From contig CACJNE010000008.1 in the NCBI GenBank assembly GCA_902594675.1, forward strand, positions 1 to 64,000: 64,000 nucleotides of DNA, in the 5' to 3' direction. Source of the stretch: an uncultured Pelagibacteraceae bacterium. Lineage in GTDB: Bacteria; Pseudomonadota; Alphaproteobacteria; Pelagibacterales; Pelagibacteraceae. Positions 28,905 to 37,647 of the stretch are shown here, piece by piece (within the stretch, counting starts at the first letter, position 1; every line of letters starts with the position of its first letter). Under the pieces are notes generated by a model. That model was not told where the DNA came from and made no database searches. It was given only the letters and a program-made list of their open reading frames with translations. Position numbers and translations under genes: made by a program.

Positions 28905-31574
28905 ATGAAAAAAATTATTTTTAATTTTAAATCAAATGAAATAAAAAAAATTAAACTACCAAAAAATGTTCTTGGTGGCAAAGGTGCAAATCTTTACGAG
29001 ATGGGAAGAATGGGGCTGCCTGTACCCCCTGGTTTTACGATATCTACTGAGGTATGTAATTTGTTTTACAAGAATGAAAAAAAATTAAATAAAAAAATAC
29101 TCAATGAAATAAATAAAGAACTAAAATTAATTGAAAAAGAATCAGGTAAAAAATTTGGAGATATAAAAAATCCTCTCTTAGTTTCTGTAAGATCTGGAGC
29201 TAGGGTTTCTATGCCTGGTATGATGGATACAATTTTAAATCTAGGCCTAAATGATAGTACGGTTATAGCACTTGCCAAAAAAACTTCAAATTTAAGATTT
29301 GCAAATGATAGTTATAGGCGTTTTATTCAAATGTATTCCAATGTTGTGTTAGGAATCGAAGCTTATCACTTTGAGGATATAATCGAGAACTATAAGTTAA
29401 CAAAAGGAGTATTACTAGACACAGAATTAGATGAGTATGACTGGGAAGCTTTAATAAAAGATTTCAAAAATATTGTAAAAGAAAAAACAAAAAAAGATTT
29501 TCCTCAAAATGTCAAAGAACAACTGGTGGGAGCTATAAGCGCTGTTTTTTTATCTTGGGAAAGTAACAGAGCAAAAGTCTATAGAAAATTAAATCAAATA
29601 CCGTCTCATTGGGGTACAGCAGTTAATGTACAATCAATGGTTTTTGGAAATATGGGAAATGATTGTGCAACTGGTGTAGTGTTTACTAGAAACCCATCAG
29701 ATGGATCAAAAAATATTTATGGAGAATATTTAATAAATGCACAAGGAGAGGATGTGGTTGCTGGAACTAGAACACCACAACATATTACAAAAAAAGCCAG
29801 AGTTGAGTCAAAAGAAACTCTTAAGTCAATGGAAGAGACAATGCCAGAGACATACAAGCAACTGAAAAATATTTTAAATAAGTTAGAAAAACATTACAAA
29901 GATATGCAGGACGTGGAGTTTACTGTTGAAAATAAAAAACTTTGGATGCTTCAAACGCGCTCTGGAAAACGAACAGCTAAATCTGCTGTTAAAATAGCTG
30001 TAGATATGGTTAAAGAAAAGTTGATTACGAAAAAAGATGCAATATTGCGAATAGAGCCAAGTTCTTTAGACACTTTGCTTCATCCAACTTTAGATGAGAA
30101 AGCAAACTTAGAAGTAATAGGGTTAGGCTTGCCTGCATCACCTGGTGCTGCAAGTGGAAAAGTTGTTTTCACCTCCGAGGAGGCTGAAAGACTAAATAGT
30201 ATGATGCAAAATACCATACTAGTTCGTGTAGAAACTTCACCAGAAGATATACATGGTATGCATGCAGCAAAAGGAATACTGACGTCAAGAGGAGGTATGA
30301 CAAGTCATGCTGCAGTGGTTGCTAGAGGAATGGGACGACCATGTGTCTCTGGATCTAGCGAAATAGAAATTGATTATGAAAATAAATTATTCAAAACAAA
30401 AAATAAAGTAATTAAAGAAGGAGATCTAATTACAATTGATGGTTCAACAGGCAGAATAATTATTGGAGAAATAAAAACAGTTAAACCAGAAATATCAGGT
30501 GATTTCTCAAAAATAATGAGTTGGTCAGATGATTTTAGAAAATTAAAAATTAGAACTAATTCCGAGACACCATTAGATAGTAAAACTGCTAGAGAATTTG
30601 GTGCAGAAGGTATTGGTTTGTGTAGAACTGAACATATGTTTTTTGAAGAAGAAAGAATTCTATCAGTAAGAGAAATGATATTATCAAAAACAATTGAAAA
30701 TAGATCTAATGCACTCAAAAAGCTATTACCACATCAAAAAAAAGATTTTATTGAAATATTTAAAATAATGAGAGGTTTACCAGTAACAGTTAGGTTGCTT
30801 GACCCACCACTTCATGAATTTTTGCCGAAAAGTAATAACGAAATTAATGATGTTGCAGTTTCACTAAATATTCCTGTTAAAGAACTTGAGGTTAGAATTT
30901 CAGAACTTCATGAACAAAATCCCATGCTAGGTCACAGAGGTTGTAGATTAGCAATTTCATTCCCTGAAATTTATGAGATGCAGTGTACTGCAATTTTTGA
31001 GGCTTTAGCAGAATGTAAAAGACAAAAAATTCAATCAACAATGCCTGAAATAATGATTCCTTTAGTTTCAACAGAAGCAGAAATAAAAATTATGAAAGAT
31101 TTAGTCATTAGGGTTGCAAAAAAAGTTCAAGATGAGAATAAAATTAAAATTAAATTTTTAGTTGGAACAATGATTGAATTGCCAAGAGCAGCAATAAAGG
31201 CAAAAGATATCGCTAAACATGCAGAATTTTTTAGTTTTGGAACAAATGATTTAACTCAAACTACATTTGGAATTAGTAGAGATGATAGTGGTAAATTTCT
31301 TAATGATTATATAGAGAACAAAATTTTTGATATTGATCCTTTTGTATCAATTGATGATGGAGTTGGGGACTTAATAAAAATTGCAACTGATAAAGGTAGA
31401 AAACAAAACAAAAAAATTAAACTTGGAATTTGTGGTGAGCATGGTGGAGATCCTAAAAGCATAGAATTTTGTGCAAAAACTGGATTAGATTACGTATCTT
31501 GTTCACCTTACAGAGTTCCAGTTGCAAGATTAGCAGCAGCTCAAGCTCAATTAAAAAAAAAATTAAATCTCTAA
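28905..31574 (+). CDS. ppdK: Pyruvate phosphate dikinase PpdK
   Basis: Interconverts pyruvate, ATP and phosphate with PEP, AMP and pyrophosphate. The N-terminal ATP-grasp domain starts LGGKGANLYEMGRMGLPVPP; the phosphohistidine domain has GGMTSHAAVVARGMGRPCV with H468; the C-terminal TIM-barrel PEP domain ends with GICGEHGGDPKS and a YVSCSPYRVPVARLAAAQA tail. Length 889 is standard. The enzyme can run in the gluconeogenic or glycolytic direction. It overlaps the convergent nadC stop by 12 bases. Confidence 0.98.
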   Translation: MKKIIFNFKSNEIKKIKLPKNVLGGKGANLYEMGRMGLPVPPGFTISTEVCNLFYKNEKKLNKKILNEINKELKLIEKESGKKFGDIKNPLLVSVRSGARVSMPGMMDTILNLGLNDSTVIALAKKTSNLRFANDSYRRFIQMYSNVVLGIEAYHFEDIIENYKLTKGVLLDTELDEYDWEALIKDFKNIVKEKTKKDFPQNVKEQLVGAISAVFLSWESNRAKVYRKLNQIPSHWGTAVNVQSMVFGNMGNDCATGVVFTRNPSDGSKNIYGEYLINAQGEDVVAGTRTPQHITKKARVESKETLKSMEETMPETYKQLKNILNKLEKHYKDMQDVEFTVENKKLWMLQTRSGKRTAKSAVKIAVDMVKEKLITKKDAILRIEPSSLDTLLHPTLDEKANLEVIGLGLPASPGAASGKVVFTSEEAERLNSMMQNTILVRVETSPEDIHGMHAAKGILTSRGGMTSHAAVVARGMGRPCVSGSSEIEIDYENKLFKTKNKVIKEGDLITIDGSTGRIIIGEIKTVKPEISGDFSKIMSWSDDFRKLKIRTNSETPLDSKTAREFGAEGIGLCRTEHMFFEEERILSVREMILSKTIENRSNALKKLLPHQKKDFIEIFKIMRGLPVTVRLLDPPLHEFLPKSNNEINDVAVSLNIPVKELEVRISELHEQNPMLGHRGCRLAISFPEIYEMQCTAIFEALAECKRQKIQSTMPEIMIPLVSTEAEIKIMKDLVIRVAKKVQDENKIKIKFLVGTMIELPRAAIKAKDIAKHAEFFSFGTNDLTQTTFGISRDDSGKFLNDYIENKIFDIDPFVSIDDGVGDLIKIATDKGRKQNKKIKLGICGEHGGDPKSIEFCAKTGLDYVSCSPYRVPVARLAAAQAQLKKKLNL

Positions 31575-32399
31575 TTTTAAATCTAAGGCTTGAATACTAT
31601 GTGTTAATTCACCTACTGATATTCTATCAACTTTTGTTGAGGCTAAATTTTTTATATTTTTTAAAGTTACTCCACCAGAGGCTTCAGTCTCATATTTCCC
31701 TTTTGCATGTCTAACAGCTACTTTTAGATTTTTTGGGCTCATATTATCAAATAGAACTGTATTGAAATTTAGTCCATCAATTCTTTTAAATTGTTTTAAA
31801 GTATCAACCTCAACAGTAATTTTTCTTCCCTTTTTATTATCAATTGCCTGTTTCACTATCTCTTCAAATTTCTTTGATGAGGCCAGATGATTATCTTTTA
31901 TTAAAAACTCATCACTTAAATTAAATCTATGGTTAGTTCCACCTCCTAGTTTTACAGCATACTTTTGAATAACTCTTAAATTTGGAATTGTTTTTCTAGT
32001 ACAACAAATTTTTGTTTTTTTACCAACTTTTTTTACGAATTTATTGGTTTTAGTTGCAATCCCTGAAATATGAGAGAGAAAATTTAGAGCCACTCTTTCT
32101 CCAATTAATATATTTTTAATTTTACCTTCAATAACAGCAATTACAGAACCTTTGTTAACTTTTGATCCTTCCTTTTTTTTTATGTGAAATTTGATGTTTT
32201 TGTCTAATAAATTAAAAGTTTCTTTAGCAAATTCTAGACCTCCTATAATTCCTTTTTGATTACTAATCAGCTTCACCAGTGAAATTGAATTATTATTTAA
32301 TAAATTTGTTGTTATGTCGCCTGAAGGGTAAAGGTCCTCATTAAGAGCAAGCTTACATGTGGATCGGATAAAATTTTTACTTAATTGGATTTTGGGCAC
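31563..32399 (-). CDS. nadC: Quinolinate phosphoribosyltransferase NadC
   Basis: Converts quinolinate and PRPP to nicotinate mononucleotide in de novo NAD synthesis. Signatures: EDLYPSGDITTNLL near 16-29, GERVALNFLSHISGIAT near 96, CTRKTIPNLRVIQKYAVKLG near 130, and EVDTLKQF near 197. Length is 278. It lies 5 bases downstream of nadA on the minus strand. The reaction completes the two-step NadA-NadC module. Confidence 0.97.
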   Translation of the reverse strand: MPKIQLSKNFIRSTCKLALNEDLYPSGDITTNLLNNNSISLVKLISNQKGIIGGLEFAKETFNLLDKNIKFHIKKKEGSKVNKGSVIAVIEGKIKNILIGERVALNFLSHISGIATKTNKFVKKVGKKTKICCTRKTIPNLRVIQKYAVKLGGGTNHRFNLSDEFLIKDNHLASSKKFEEIVKQAIDNKKGRKITVEVDTLKQFKRIDGLNFNTVLFDNMSPKNLKVAVRHAKGKYETEASGGVTLKNIKNLASTKVDRISVGELTHSIQALDLKLEI

Positions 32400-32404
32400 A
32401 GATT

Positions 32405-33394
32405 TTATCTGCCTATTTCAGCCATTCTCTCAACTGATTTCCTAGCTTTCTCAATTGTATCATTATCCATAATTAATTCGTTACTTTCGTTTTCTAGGCA
32501 ATCAAGAATTTTTGGTAGTGTAATTCTTTTCATGTGAGGACATAAGTTACATGGCCTTATAAATTTAACTTTAGGGTTATCAATTTGAACATTATCACTC
32601 ATTGAGCATTCAGTTACCATCATAACTTTTTCAGGTTGGTTATCCTTTACATATTTAATCATTCCACTTGTTGAGCCAGCAAAATCACTTGCCTGTATTA
32701 CATCTGGTGGACATTCTGGATGGGCAATAATCTTGATACCTGGATTATTTTTTCTAATTTCATTTATCTCTTCATCATTAAACTGTTCATGAACTTCACA
32801 AGTACCCTTCCAAGAAATAATTTCCACATCTGTTTGAGATGCTACATACTTCGCTAAATAATCATCTGGCAAGAAAATTACTTTTTTTACATTTAATGAA
32901 TTTACAATTTTAACAGCATTTGCTGATGTACAACAAACATCAGTTTCAGCTTTGACATCTGCAGAAGTATTTACATATGAGACTACTGGAATTCCTGGAT
33001 AACGTTTTTTTAAATTTTTTACATCTTCACCTGTTATTGATGAGGATAATGAGCAACCAGCCTTCATGTCAGGTAGCAAAACTTTTTTGTTTGGGCTCAT
33101 TAGTTTTGCAGTTTCTGCCATGAAATGTACTCCGCACATAACGATAATATCCGCCTCAGTTTTTGAGGCCTCAATTGCTAAAGCCAATGAGTCAGCTGAG
33201 AAATCAGAGATACCGTGATATATTTCTGGTGTCTGATAATTATGTGCAAGAATTACAGCATTTTTTTCTTTTTTTAATTTATTTATTTTATAAATGTATG
33301 GAGCATGTAACGCCCATTCTATTTCTGGAATGGATTTTGATACCTTCTGATATATAGGATCTGTTGCTATTTTTACTTCAGTTGTGAATTCCAT
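32405..33394 (-). CDS. nadA: Quinolinate synthase NadA
   Basis: 4Fe-4S enzyme condensing iminoaspartate with dihydroxyacetone phosphate to quinolinate. The N-terminal VILAHNYQTPEIYHGISDFSAD segment and the cysteines that can hold the cluster (MCGVHFMAE, VCCTSANA, PCNLCPHMKRI) are present. Length is 329. The gene that usually supplies iminoaspartate (nadB) is not adjacent. It is divergent from tRNA-Leu(GAG), with 58 bases between. Confidence 0.97.
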   Translation of the reverse strand: MEFTTEVKIATDPIYQKVSKSIPEIEWALHAPYIYKINKLKKEKNAVILAHNYQTPEIYHGISDFSADSLALAIEASKTEADIIVMCGVHFMAETAKLMSPNKKVLLPDMKAGCSLSSSITGEDVKNLKKRYPGIPVVSYVNTSADVKAETDVCCTSANAVKIVNSLNVKKVIFLPDDYLAKYVASQTDVEIISWKGTCEVHEQFNDEEINEIRKNNPGIKIIAHPECPPDVIQASDFAGSTSGMIKYVKDNQPEKVMMVTECSMSDNVQIDNPKVKFIRPCNLCPHMKRITLPKILDCLENESNELIMDNDTIEKARKSVERMAEIGR

Positions 33395-33452
33395 AATAAA
33401 AACTTATCAACTTGAAATAGAATTGTCATTCATTTAATCTGACGCATTATTT

Positions 33453-33538
33453 GCGGCCATGCTGAAATTGGTAGACAGGCACGGTTGAGGGCCGTGTGAG
33501 CCTTGCTCATGAGAGTTCGATTCTCTCTGGCCGCACCA
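33453..33538 (+). tRNA. tRNA-Leu (anticodon GAG)
   Basis: An 86-base class II tRNA. The acceptor stem GCGGCCA pairs perfectly with TGGCCGC, the D loop contains TTGGTAGACAGGC, and the anticodon stem CACGG/CCGTG encloses loop TTGAGGG (anticodon GAG, reading CTC/CTT). The long variable arm is TGAGCCTTGCTCA, the T-arm is GAGAGTTCGATTCTCTC, and CCA is encoded. Confidence 0.98.
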
Positions 33539-33556
33539 CAAACGTTTATTTTTTGG

Positions 33557-33588
33557 AAAAAAAGGGGCGTTCTGTTGCCAGGTGCCCC
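33557..33588 (-). terminator. terminator-like hairpin at the 3' end of tmRNA
   Basis: On the minus strand, GGGGC (33588-33584) pairs with GCCCC (33568-33564), followed by seven Ts (33563-33557). The 15-base loop is part of the tmRNA coding piece, so the hairpin may double as a mature structural element. Confidence 0.7.
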
Positions 33589-33795
33589 AAACCCCGTAAC
33601 TTAATTAATAAATTAATTAAGCTGCAAGTGCATAACTTTCGTTAGCATTTATAAATTAGCCCGTTACGGCGGAACAATACCGAACGAAAGAACAACTTTT
33701 AGACACCCGTCGATCCTAATTCACCCCCTTAAGTTGTAAATGGTGGAGGTGGTGGGTACTGCCCCCACGTCCGTAATGGTTATTACGAAATTCGT
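33557..33795 (-). ncRNA. ssrA: tmRNA (permuted two-piece, alphaproteobacterial type)
   Basis: Rescues stalled ribosomes. On the minus strand the gene order is circularly permuted. First comes the acceptor piece, with T-stem GTGGG/CCCAC and loop GGCAGTA (33752-33768), acceptor strand CACCTCC (33751-33745) and CCA ending at 33741. A 12-base linker follows. The coding piece then begins with GGGGGTG (33728-33722), which pairs with CACCTCC, and GGATCGACGGG. The tag frame at 33646-33617 reads ANESYALAA then TAA. A GC hairpin and T-run close the gene. Outer ends are approximate; the 5' end of the acceptor piece may be near 33790. No protein ORF fits this region. Confidence 0.93.
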
Positions 33796-33826
33796 TTATC
33801 GTCATAGTTGGAAAACCAACACTATT

Positions 33827-33854
33827 AATATAAAACCAAATAATAGAGATTCAA
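33827..33854 (-). promoter_or_regulatory. possible tmRNA promoter
   Basis: On the minus strand TTGAAT (33854-33849), a 16-base spacer and TATATT (33832-33827) lie about 30-40 bases upstream of the acceptor piece. A perfect 5-bp inverted repeat, GTTGG-4-CCAAC (33807-33820), lies just downstream and could be in the precursor 5' end. The same region is the 5' flank of thyX on the plus strand. Confidence 0.4.
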
Positions 33855-33864
33855 TAATTTATTC

Positions 33865-34812
33865 ATGAAACTTACAAAAGATCAAATAAACGATATAAAA
33901 GAACAACAATCTCAAGATAACAAGACTAAAAGAGTTACCGCTCCTGAATTAGAAAATATTTTATACGAGGCTTTGCCAGCTTTAGATCACGGCTTTATAA
34001 GAGTTATTGATTACATGGGAGACGATAGCTCAATTGTGCAGTCTGCAAGAGTATCTTATGGTAAAGGGACTAAACAGGTTTCAACAGATAGTGGATTAAT
34101 CAAGTACCTAATGCGTCATTGGCATAGTACTCCATTTGAAATGTGTGAAATTAAATATCATGTAAAATTACCAATATTTATAGCAAGACAATGGATTAGA
34201 CATCGTACAGCAAATGTAAATGAATATTCTGCAAGATATTCAATTTTAGATAAAGAATTTTATTTACCTGATCCAGAAAATTTAGCAGCGCAATCAATTG
34301 CAAACAGACAAGGCCGAGGTGATGTTATTAAGGGGGAACAAGCAAAAGATGTTTTAGAACTTTTAAAAAATGATGCAGAAAGAACCTATCATAACTATGA
34401 GACTATGCTAAATCAAAAATATGATGGATCCACAATAGATGAAAACAAAAAAGGGCTGGCTAGGGAGTTAGCAAGAATGAACTTAACATTAAATACATAT
34501 ACTCAGTGGTACTGGAAAACAGACTTACTTAATTTAATGAATTTTTTAAGATTGCGTGCAGATCATCATGCGCAATACGAAATTAGAGTTTATGCAGATA
34601 TAATGTTGGATACATTAAAGAGATGGGTTCCTATAACTTATGATGCTTTCATGGATTATAGAGTAGGTGGAACAGAAGTTTCAGCTAAAGGTAAAATTAT
34701 TATTCAAAAGTTATTAAAAGGTGAAAATGTAAACATCGATAATTCTGGGCTTTCAAGAAGAGAATGGAACGAGCTTATGGAAGCTTTTGAAATTAAAGAT
34801 AAGATTGTTTAA
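33865..34812 (+). CDS. thyX: FAD-dependent thymidylate synthase ThyX
   Basis: Flavoprotein that makes dTMP from dUMP using methylene-tetrahydrofolate and NADPH, releasing tetrahydrofolate rather than dihydrofolate. The ThyX motif [14 protein letters not shown] starts at residue 112. The substrate-binding segments [10 protein letters not shown] (61-70) and HWHSTPFEM (85-93) are also clear. Length is 315. The start ATG is 10 bases after a possible tmRNA promoter on the opposite strand. It overlaps the convergent mrp stop by 20 bases. Confidence 0.97.
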   Translation: MKLTKDQINDIKEQQSQDNKTKRVTAPELENILYEALPALDHGFIRVIDYMGDDSSIVQSARVSYGKGTKQVSTDSGLIKYLMRHWHSTPFEMCEIKYHVKLPIFIARQWIRHRTANVNEYSARYSILDKEFYLPDPENLAAQSIANRQGRGDVIKGEQAKDVLELLKNDAERTYHNYETMLNQKYDGSTIDENKKGLARELARMNLTLNTYTQWYWKTDLLNLMNFLRLRADHHAQYEIRVYADIMLDTLKRWVPITYDAFMDYRVGGTEVSAKGKIIIQKLLKGENVNIDNSGLSRREWNELMEAFEIKDKIV

Positions 34813-35617
34813 TTTGTTCTGCAAATTTTAAATAAATTTTTGTAATTTCGTGATCTGGATCCTTTTCAACTATTGGAGTTCCCATATCTCCATATTTTCC
34901 TACATCAGCATTAATTGGAATTTGACCTAAAAATTTTTTTTCAAATTCTTTAGCTGTTCTTTCAACGCCGTTCTCACCGAAAATTGTATATTTTTTACCA
35001 TCATCCCCTATGAAATGACTCATATTATCTATTAAGCCAATGATGTTCACTTTTAATTTATCAAACATCCTAATTCCTCTTTTCACATCTTGTAATGCTA
35101 TTTCTTGTGGGGTTGAGATTATAATTGCTCCATCAACATTAATTTCTTGTGCAAAAGTTAATTGAGTATCACCAGTTCCCGGGGGCATATCAACAATAAT
35201 AAAGTCTAAATCTTTCCATCCAACTTTTTGAGTAAAAGTTTTTATGGCACTTGTTACCATAGGTCCTCGCCATATCATTGGAGTTTGTTCATCAGTAAGA
35301 AAACCAATGGACATACATTGGATATCAAATTTCATAATTGGTTTTAAAATTTGACCATCGCTCTCAGGCTTTTCATTAATTGAAAACAATTTAGGTAAAG
35401 ATGGTCCATAAATATCTGCATCTAAAATTCCAACTTTACATCCAACTTTTTTTAGGGCTAAAGCTAAATTTGTTGCAAAGGTTGATTTTCCAACACCGCC
35501 TTTTGCACTTGAAATAGCAATAGTAAACTTGGTACCTGGAATAGGGTTCCTTTTGAAGGTTTTTGGCTCAGTTTTTGCCTTCATTGTGTCACTTAGACCT
35601 ACTTTTTTATCATTCAT
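34793..35617 (-). CDS. mrp: Mrp/NBP35 (ApbC) family iron-sulfur cluster carrier ATPase
   Basis: P-loop ATPase thought to carry and transfer Fe-S clusters. The deviant Walker A is [20 protein letters not shown] near 33-52, then [13 protein letters not shown], and the switch region [18 protein letters not shown] near 144-161. The 274-residue length indicates the short form without a long N-terminal DUF59 domain. The usual CxxC near the C-terminus is absent: the C-terminal half reads [18 protein letters not shown], where many homologues have two cysteines, so cluster-binding by that motif is doubtful. It is divergent from hflK. Confidence 0.88.
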   Translation of the reverse strand: MNDKKVGLSDTMKAKTEPKTFKRNPIPGTKFTIAISSAKGGVGKSTFATNLALALKKVGCKVGILDADIYGPSLPKLFSINEKPESDGQILKPIMKFDIQCMSIGFLTDEQTPMIWRGPMVTSAIKTFTQKVGWKDLDFIIVDMPPGTGDTQLTFAQEINVDGAIIISTPQEIALQDVKRGIRMFDKLKVNIIGLIDNMSHFIGDDGKKYTIFGENGVERTAKEFEKKFLGQIPINADVGKYGDMGTPIVEKDPDHEITKIYLKFAEQIKQSYL

Positions 35618-35632
35618 AAAAATACACTTACC

Positions 35633-35660
35633 TTGTTTTTAAACATAAAGACACTATATA
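35633..35660 (+). promoter_or_regulatory. probable hflK promoter
   Basis: TTGTTT at 35633-35638, a 16-base spacer and TATATA at 35655-35660, with the hflK ATG at 35671. The predicted start is only about 4 bases before the ATG, so the transcript would be almost leaderless. Alternatively the true promoter lies elsewhere. Confidence 0.4.
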
Positions 35661-35670
35661 GAATGTCATA

Positions 35671-36771
35671 ATGACCATTTATAAAAATCAAAGTCCATGG
35701 GGTACACCGCCAGGAAGTGGTGGAAGTGGTGGAAACGGCGGAGGTTTCAGAAGAGGTCCAACTCCCCCCAATTTAGACGAGGCAATTAAAAAATTACAAG
35801 ACACAATAAATAAATTTACAGGAGGTAGCGCAGGTGGAAAAAAACCCATCCTACTTGGATTAATAATATTAGTTGTTATTTGGGCATTAAGTGGTTTGTA
35901 CAGAGTTTTACCTGATGAGCAGGGTGTAGTATTAAGATTTGGAAAATTTGTTAATACTACTCAGCCAGGATTAAATTATCATTTGCCATTTCCGATAGAG
36001 AGCGTGCTGACCCCTAAAGTAACAAAAGTTAACAGAATGGATATTGGCTTTAGATCAGAAAGAGACAGTGGATTTGGTCAAGGCGGAGGAGTTGCAGACG
36101 TACCAGAGGAAAGTCTAATGTTAACCGGTGATGAAAATATCGTTAACATAGATTTCTCAGTATTTTGGGTAATTAAAGATGCGGGTAACTTTTTATTTAA
36201 AATACAAGACCCAGAGGGAACGGTTAAAGCTGCAGCCGAAACTGCTATGAGAGAAGTAATAGCAAGATCAGATATTCAACCAATTCTTACAGAAGGTAGA
36301 GCGGTTATAGAGAGAGATACACAAGATATCATACAAGGTATACTTGATGAATATGAAAGTGGAGTACAAATTACCCAAGTTCAAACTCAGAAAGCTGACC
36401 CACCTGATCAGGTAATTGATGCATTTAGAGATGTCCAGGCTGCTAGAGCTGATATGGAAAGATCTAAGAACGAAGCAGAGGCTTATGCAAATGATGTAAT
36501 ACCAAGAGCTCGAGGAGAAGCTGCGAAAATTTTACAAGCAGCTGAGGCTTATAAAAAAGAAGTTGTTGCAAAAGCGGAAGGAGAAGCAAGCAGATTTTTA
36601 TCAATTTACGCAGAGTATGCGAAAGCAAAAGATGTAACTCAAGAAAGAATGTATTTAGAAACAATGGAACAAGTCCTTGCAGATATTAATAAGATTATTA
36701 TCGACAAAGACTCTGGATCTGGTGTAGTTCCATATCTTCCATTACAAGAATTAAAATCGGGGACAAACTAA
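35671..36771 (+). CDS. hflK: HflK, FtsH-regulating membrane protein
   Basis: SPFH/band-7 family protein that forms a large cage with HflC around FtsH. The N-terminus is Gly/Pro-rich (about 1-55, GSGGSGGNGGGFRRG), then a membrane helix at about 60-80, then the band-7 domain with VLPDEQGVVLRFGKF (about 85-99) and a long helical region with AEAYANDVIPRARGEA. Length is 366. It ends where hflC begins (one-base overlap), as in E. coli. Confidence 0.95.
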   Translation: MTIYKNQSPWGTPPGSGGSGGNGGGFRRGPTPPNLDEAIKKLQDTINKFTGGSAGGKKPILLGLIILVVIWALSGLYRVLPDEQGVVLRFGKFVNTTQPGLNYHLPFPIESVLTPKVTKVNRMDIGFRSERDSGFGQGGGVADVPEESLMLTGDENIVNIDFSVFWVIKDAGNFLFKIQDPEGTVKAAAETAMREVIARSDIQPILTEGRAVIERDTQDIIQGILDEYESGVQITQVQTQKADPPDQVIDAFRDVQAARADMERSKNEAEAYANDVIPRARGEAAKILQAAEAYKKEVVAKAEGEASRFLSIYAEYAKAKDVTQERMYLETMEQVLADINKIIIDKDSGSGVVPYLPLQELKSGTN

Positions 36772-37631
36772 TGAAAGCTGGAAAATTTATATTACCAATA
36801 ATTATATTAATTGCTGCAACACTATTTTTTTCAATATTTATAGTTAAAGAGGTAAATCAAGCAATAGTTCTTCAATTTGGTGATCCAAAAAGAATAATAT
36901 TAAAGCCAGGACTTAATTTTAAAATCCCGTTTATTCAAAACGTAGTTTTTTTAGACAAAAGAGTTTTAAATTTAGACACTCCACCAGAGGAAGTAATTGC
37001 ATCAGATCAGAAAAGGTTAATTGTTGACGCTTTTGCAAGATTTCAAATTGTTGATCCATTAAAATTTTACATATCAGTTGGAAATGAAAGAGTTGCTAGA
37101 TCAAGATTGGCAACAATTATAAACTCAAGAATAAGAAATGTTTTAGGTCAACAAAAGCTTCAAACACTGCTATCTGAGGATAGATCTAAACAGATGTCTT
37201 TAATTCAACAAGGTGTAAATAATGAAGCTGAAAATTTTGGAATAAAAATAGTTGATGTTAGAATTAAAAGAGCAGACCTACCTCAAGCAAATAGTGATGC
37301 AATTTTTAGAAGAATGCAAACTGAAAGGGAGAGAGAAGCAAAAGAATTTAGAGCAAAAGGCGCTGAAATGGCTGTAACAATTACATCCACAGCTGACAAA
37401 GAAGTTACTGTAATTTTAGCAGATGCTCAAAAAAAATCAGAGATTATGAAAGGTGAAGGAGACGGTCTAAAGAATAAAATTTTTGCAGATGCATTTGGAC
37501 AAGACCCTGAATTTTTTGGATTTTATCGAGCAATGCAAGCTTATCAGAAAGCTTTAATTGGAGGAGAAACATCTATGATTTTATCTCCTGATAGTGAGTT
37601 TTTTAAATTTTTTGGAAATAAAGAAAATTAA
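36771..37631 (+). CDS. hflC: HflC, FtsH-regulating membrane protein
   Basis: Partner of HflK, 286 residues. N-terminal signal-anchor (about 5-25), then the band-7 domain with VNQAIVLQFGDPKRII (about 30-45) and LPFIQNVVFLDKR-type strand, then the coiled region with RMQTEREREAKEFRAKGAE. It overlaps hflK by one base. A small DUF2065 gene follows after 16 bases. Confidence 0.96.
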   Translation: MKAGKFILPIIILIAATLFFSIFIVKEVNQAIVLQFGDPKRIILKPGLNFKIPFIQNVVFLDKRVLNLDTPPEEVIASDQKRLIVDAFARFQIVDPLKFYISVGNERVARSRLATIINSRIRNVLGQQKLQTLLSEDRSKQMSLIQQGVNNEAENFGIKIVDVRIKRADLPQANSDAIFRRMQTEREREAKEFRAKGAEMAVTITSTADKEVTVILADAQKKSEIMKGEGDGLKNKIFADAFGQDPEFFGFYRAMQAYQKALIGGETSMILSPDSEFFKFFGNKEN

Positions 37632-37647
37632 ATTAACATAATTTTAA

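Noticed and set aside
33600-33660. Small protein or leader peptide in the tRNA-Leu/thyX gap
   Set aside because: The short minus-strand frame ANESYALAA is the tmRNA tag; the surrounding sequence folds as tmRNA elements.
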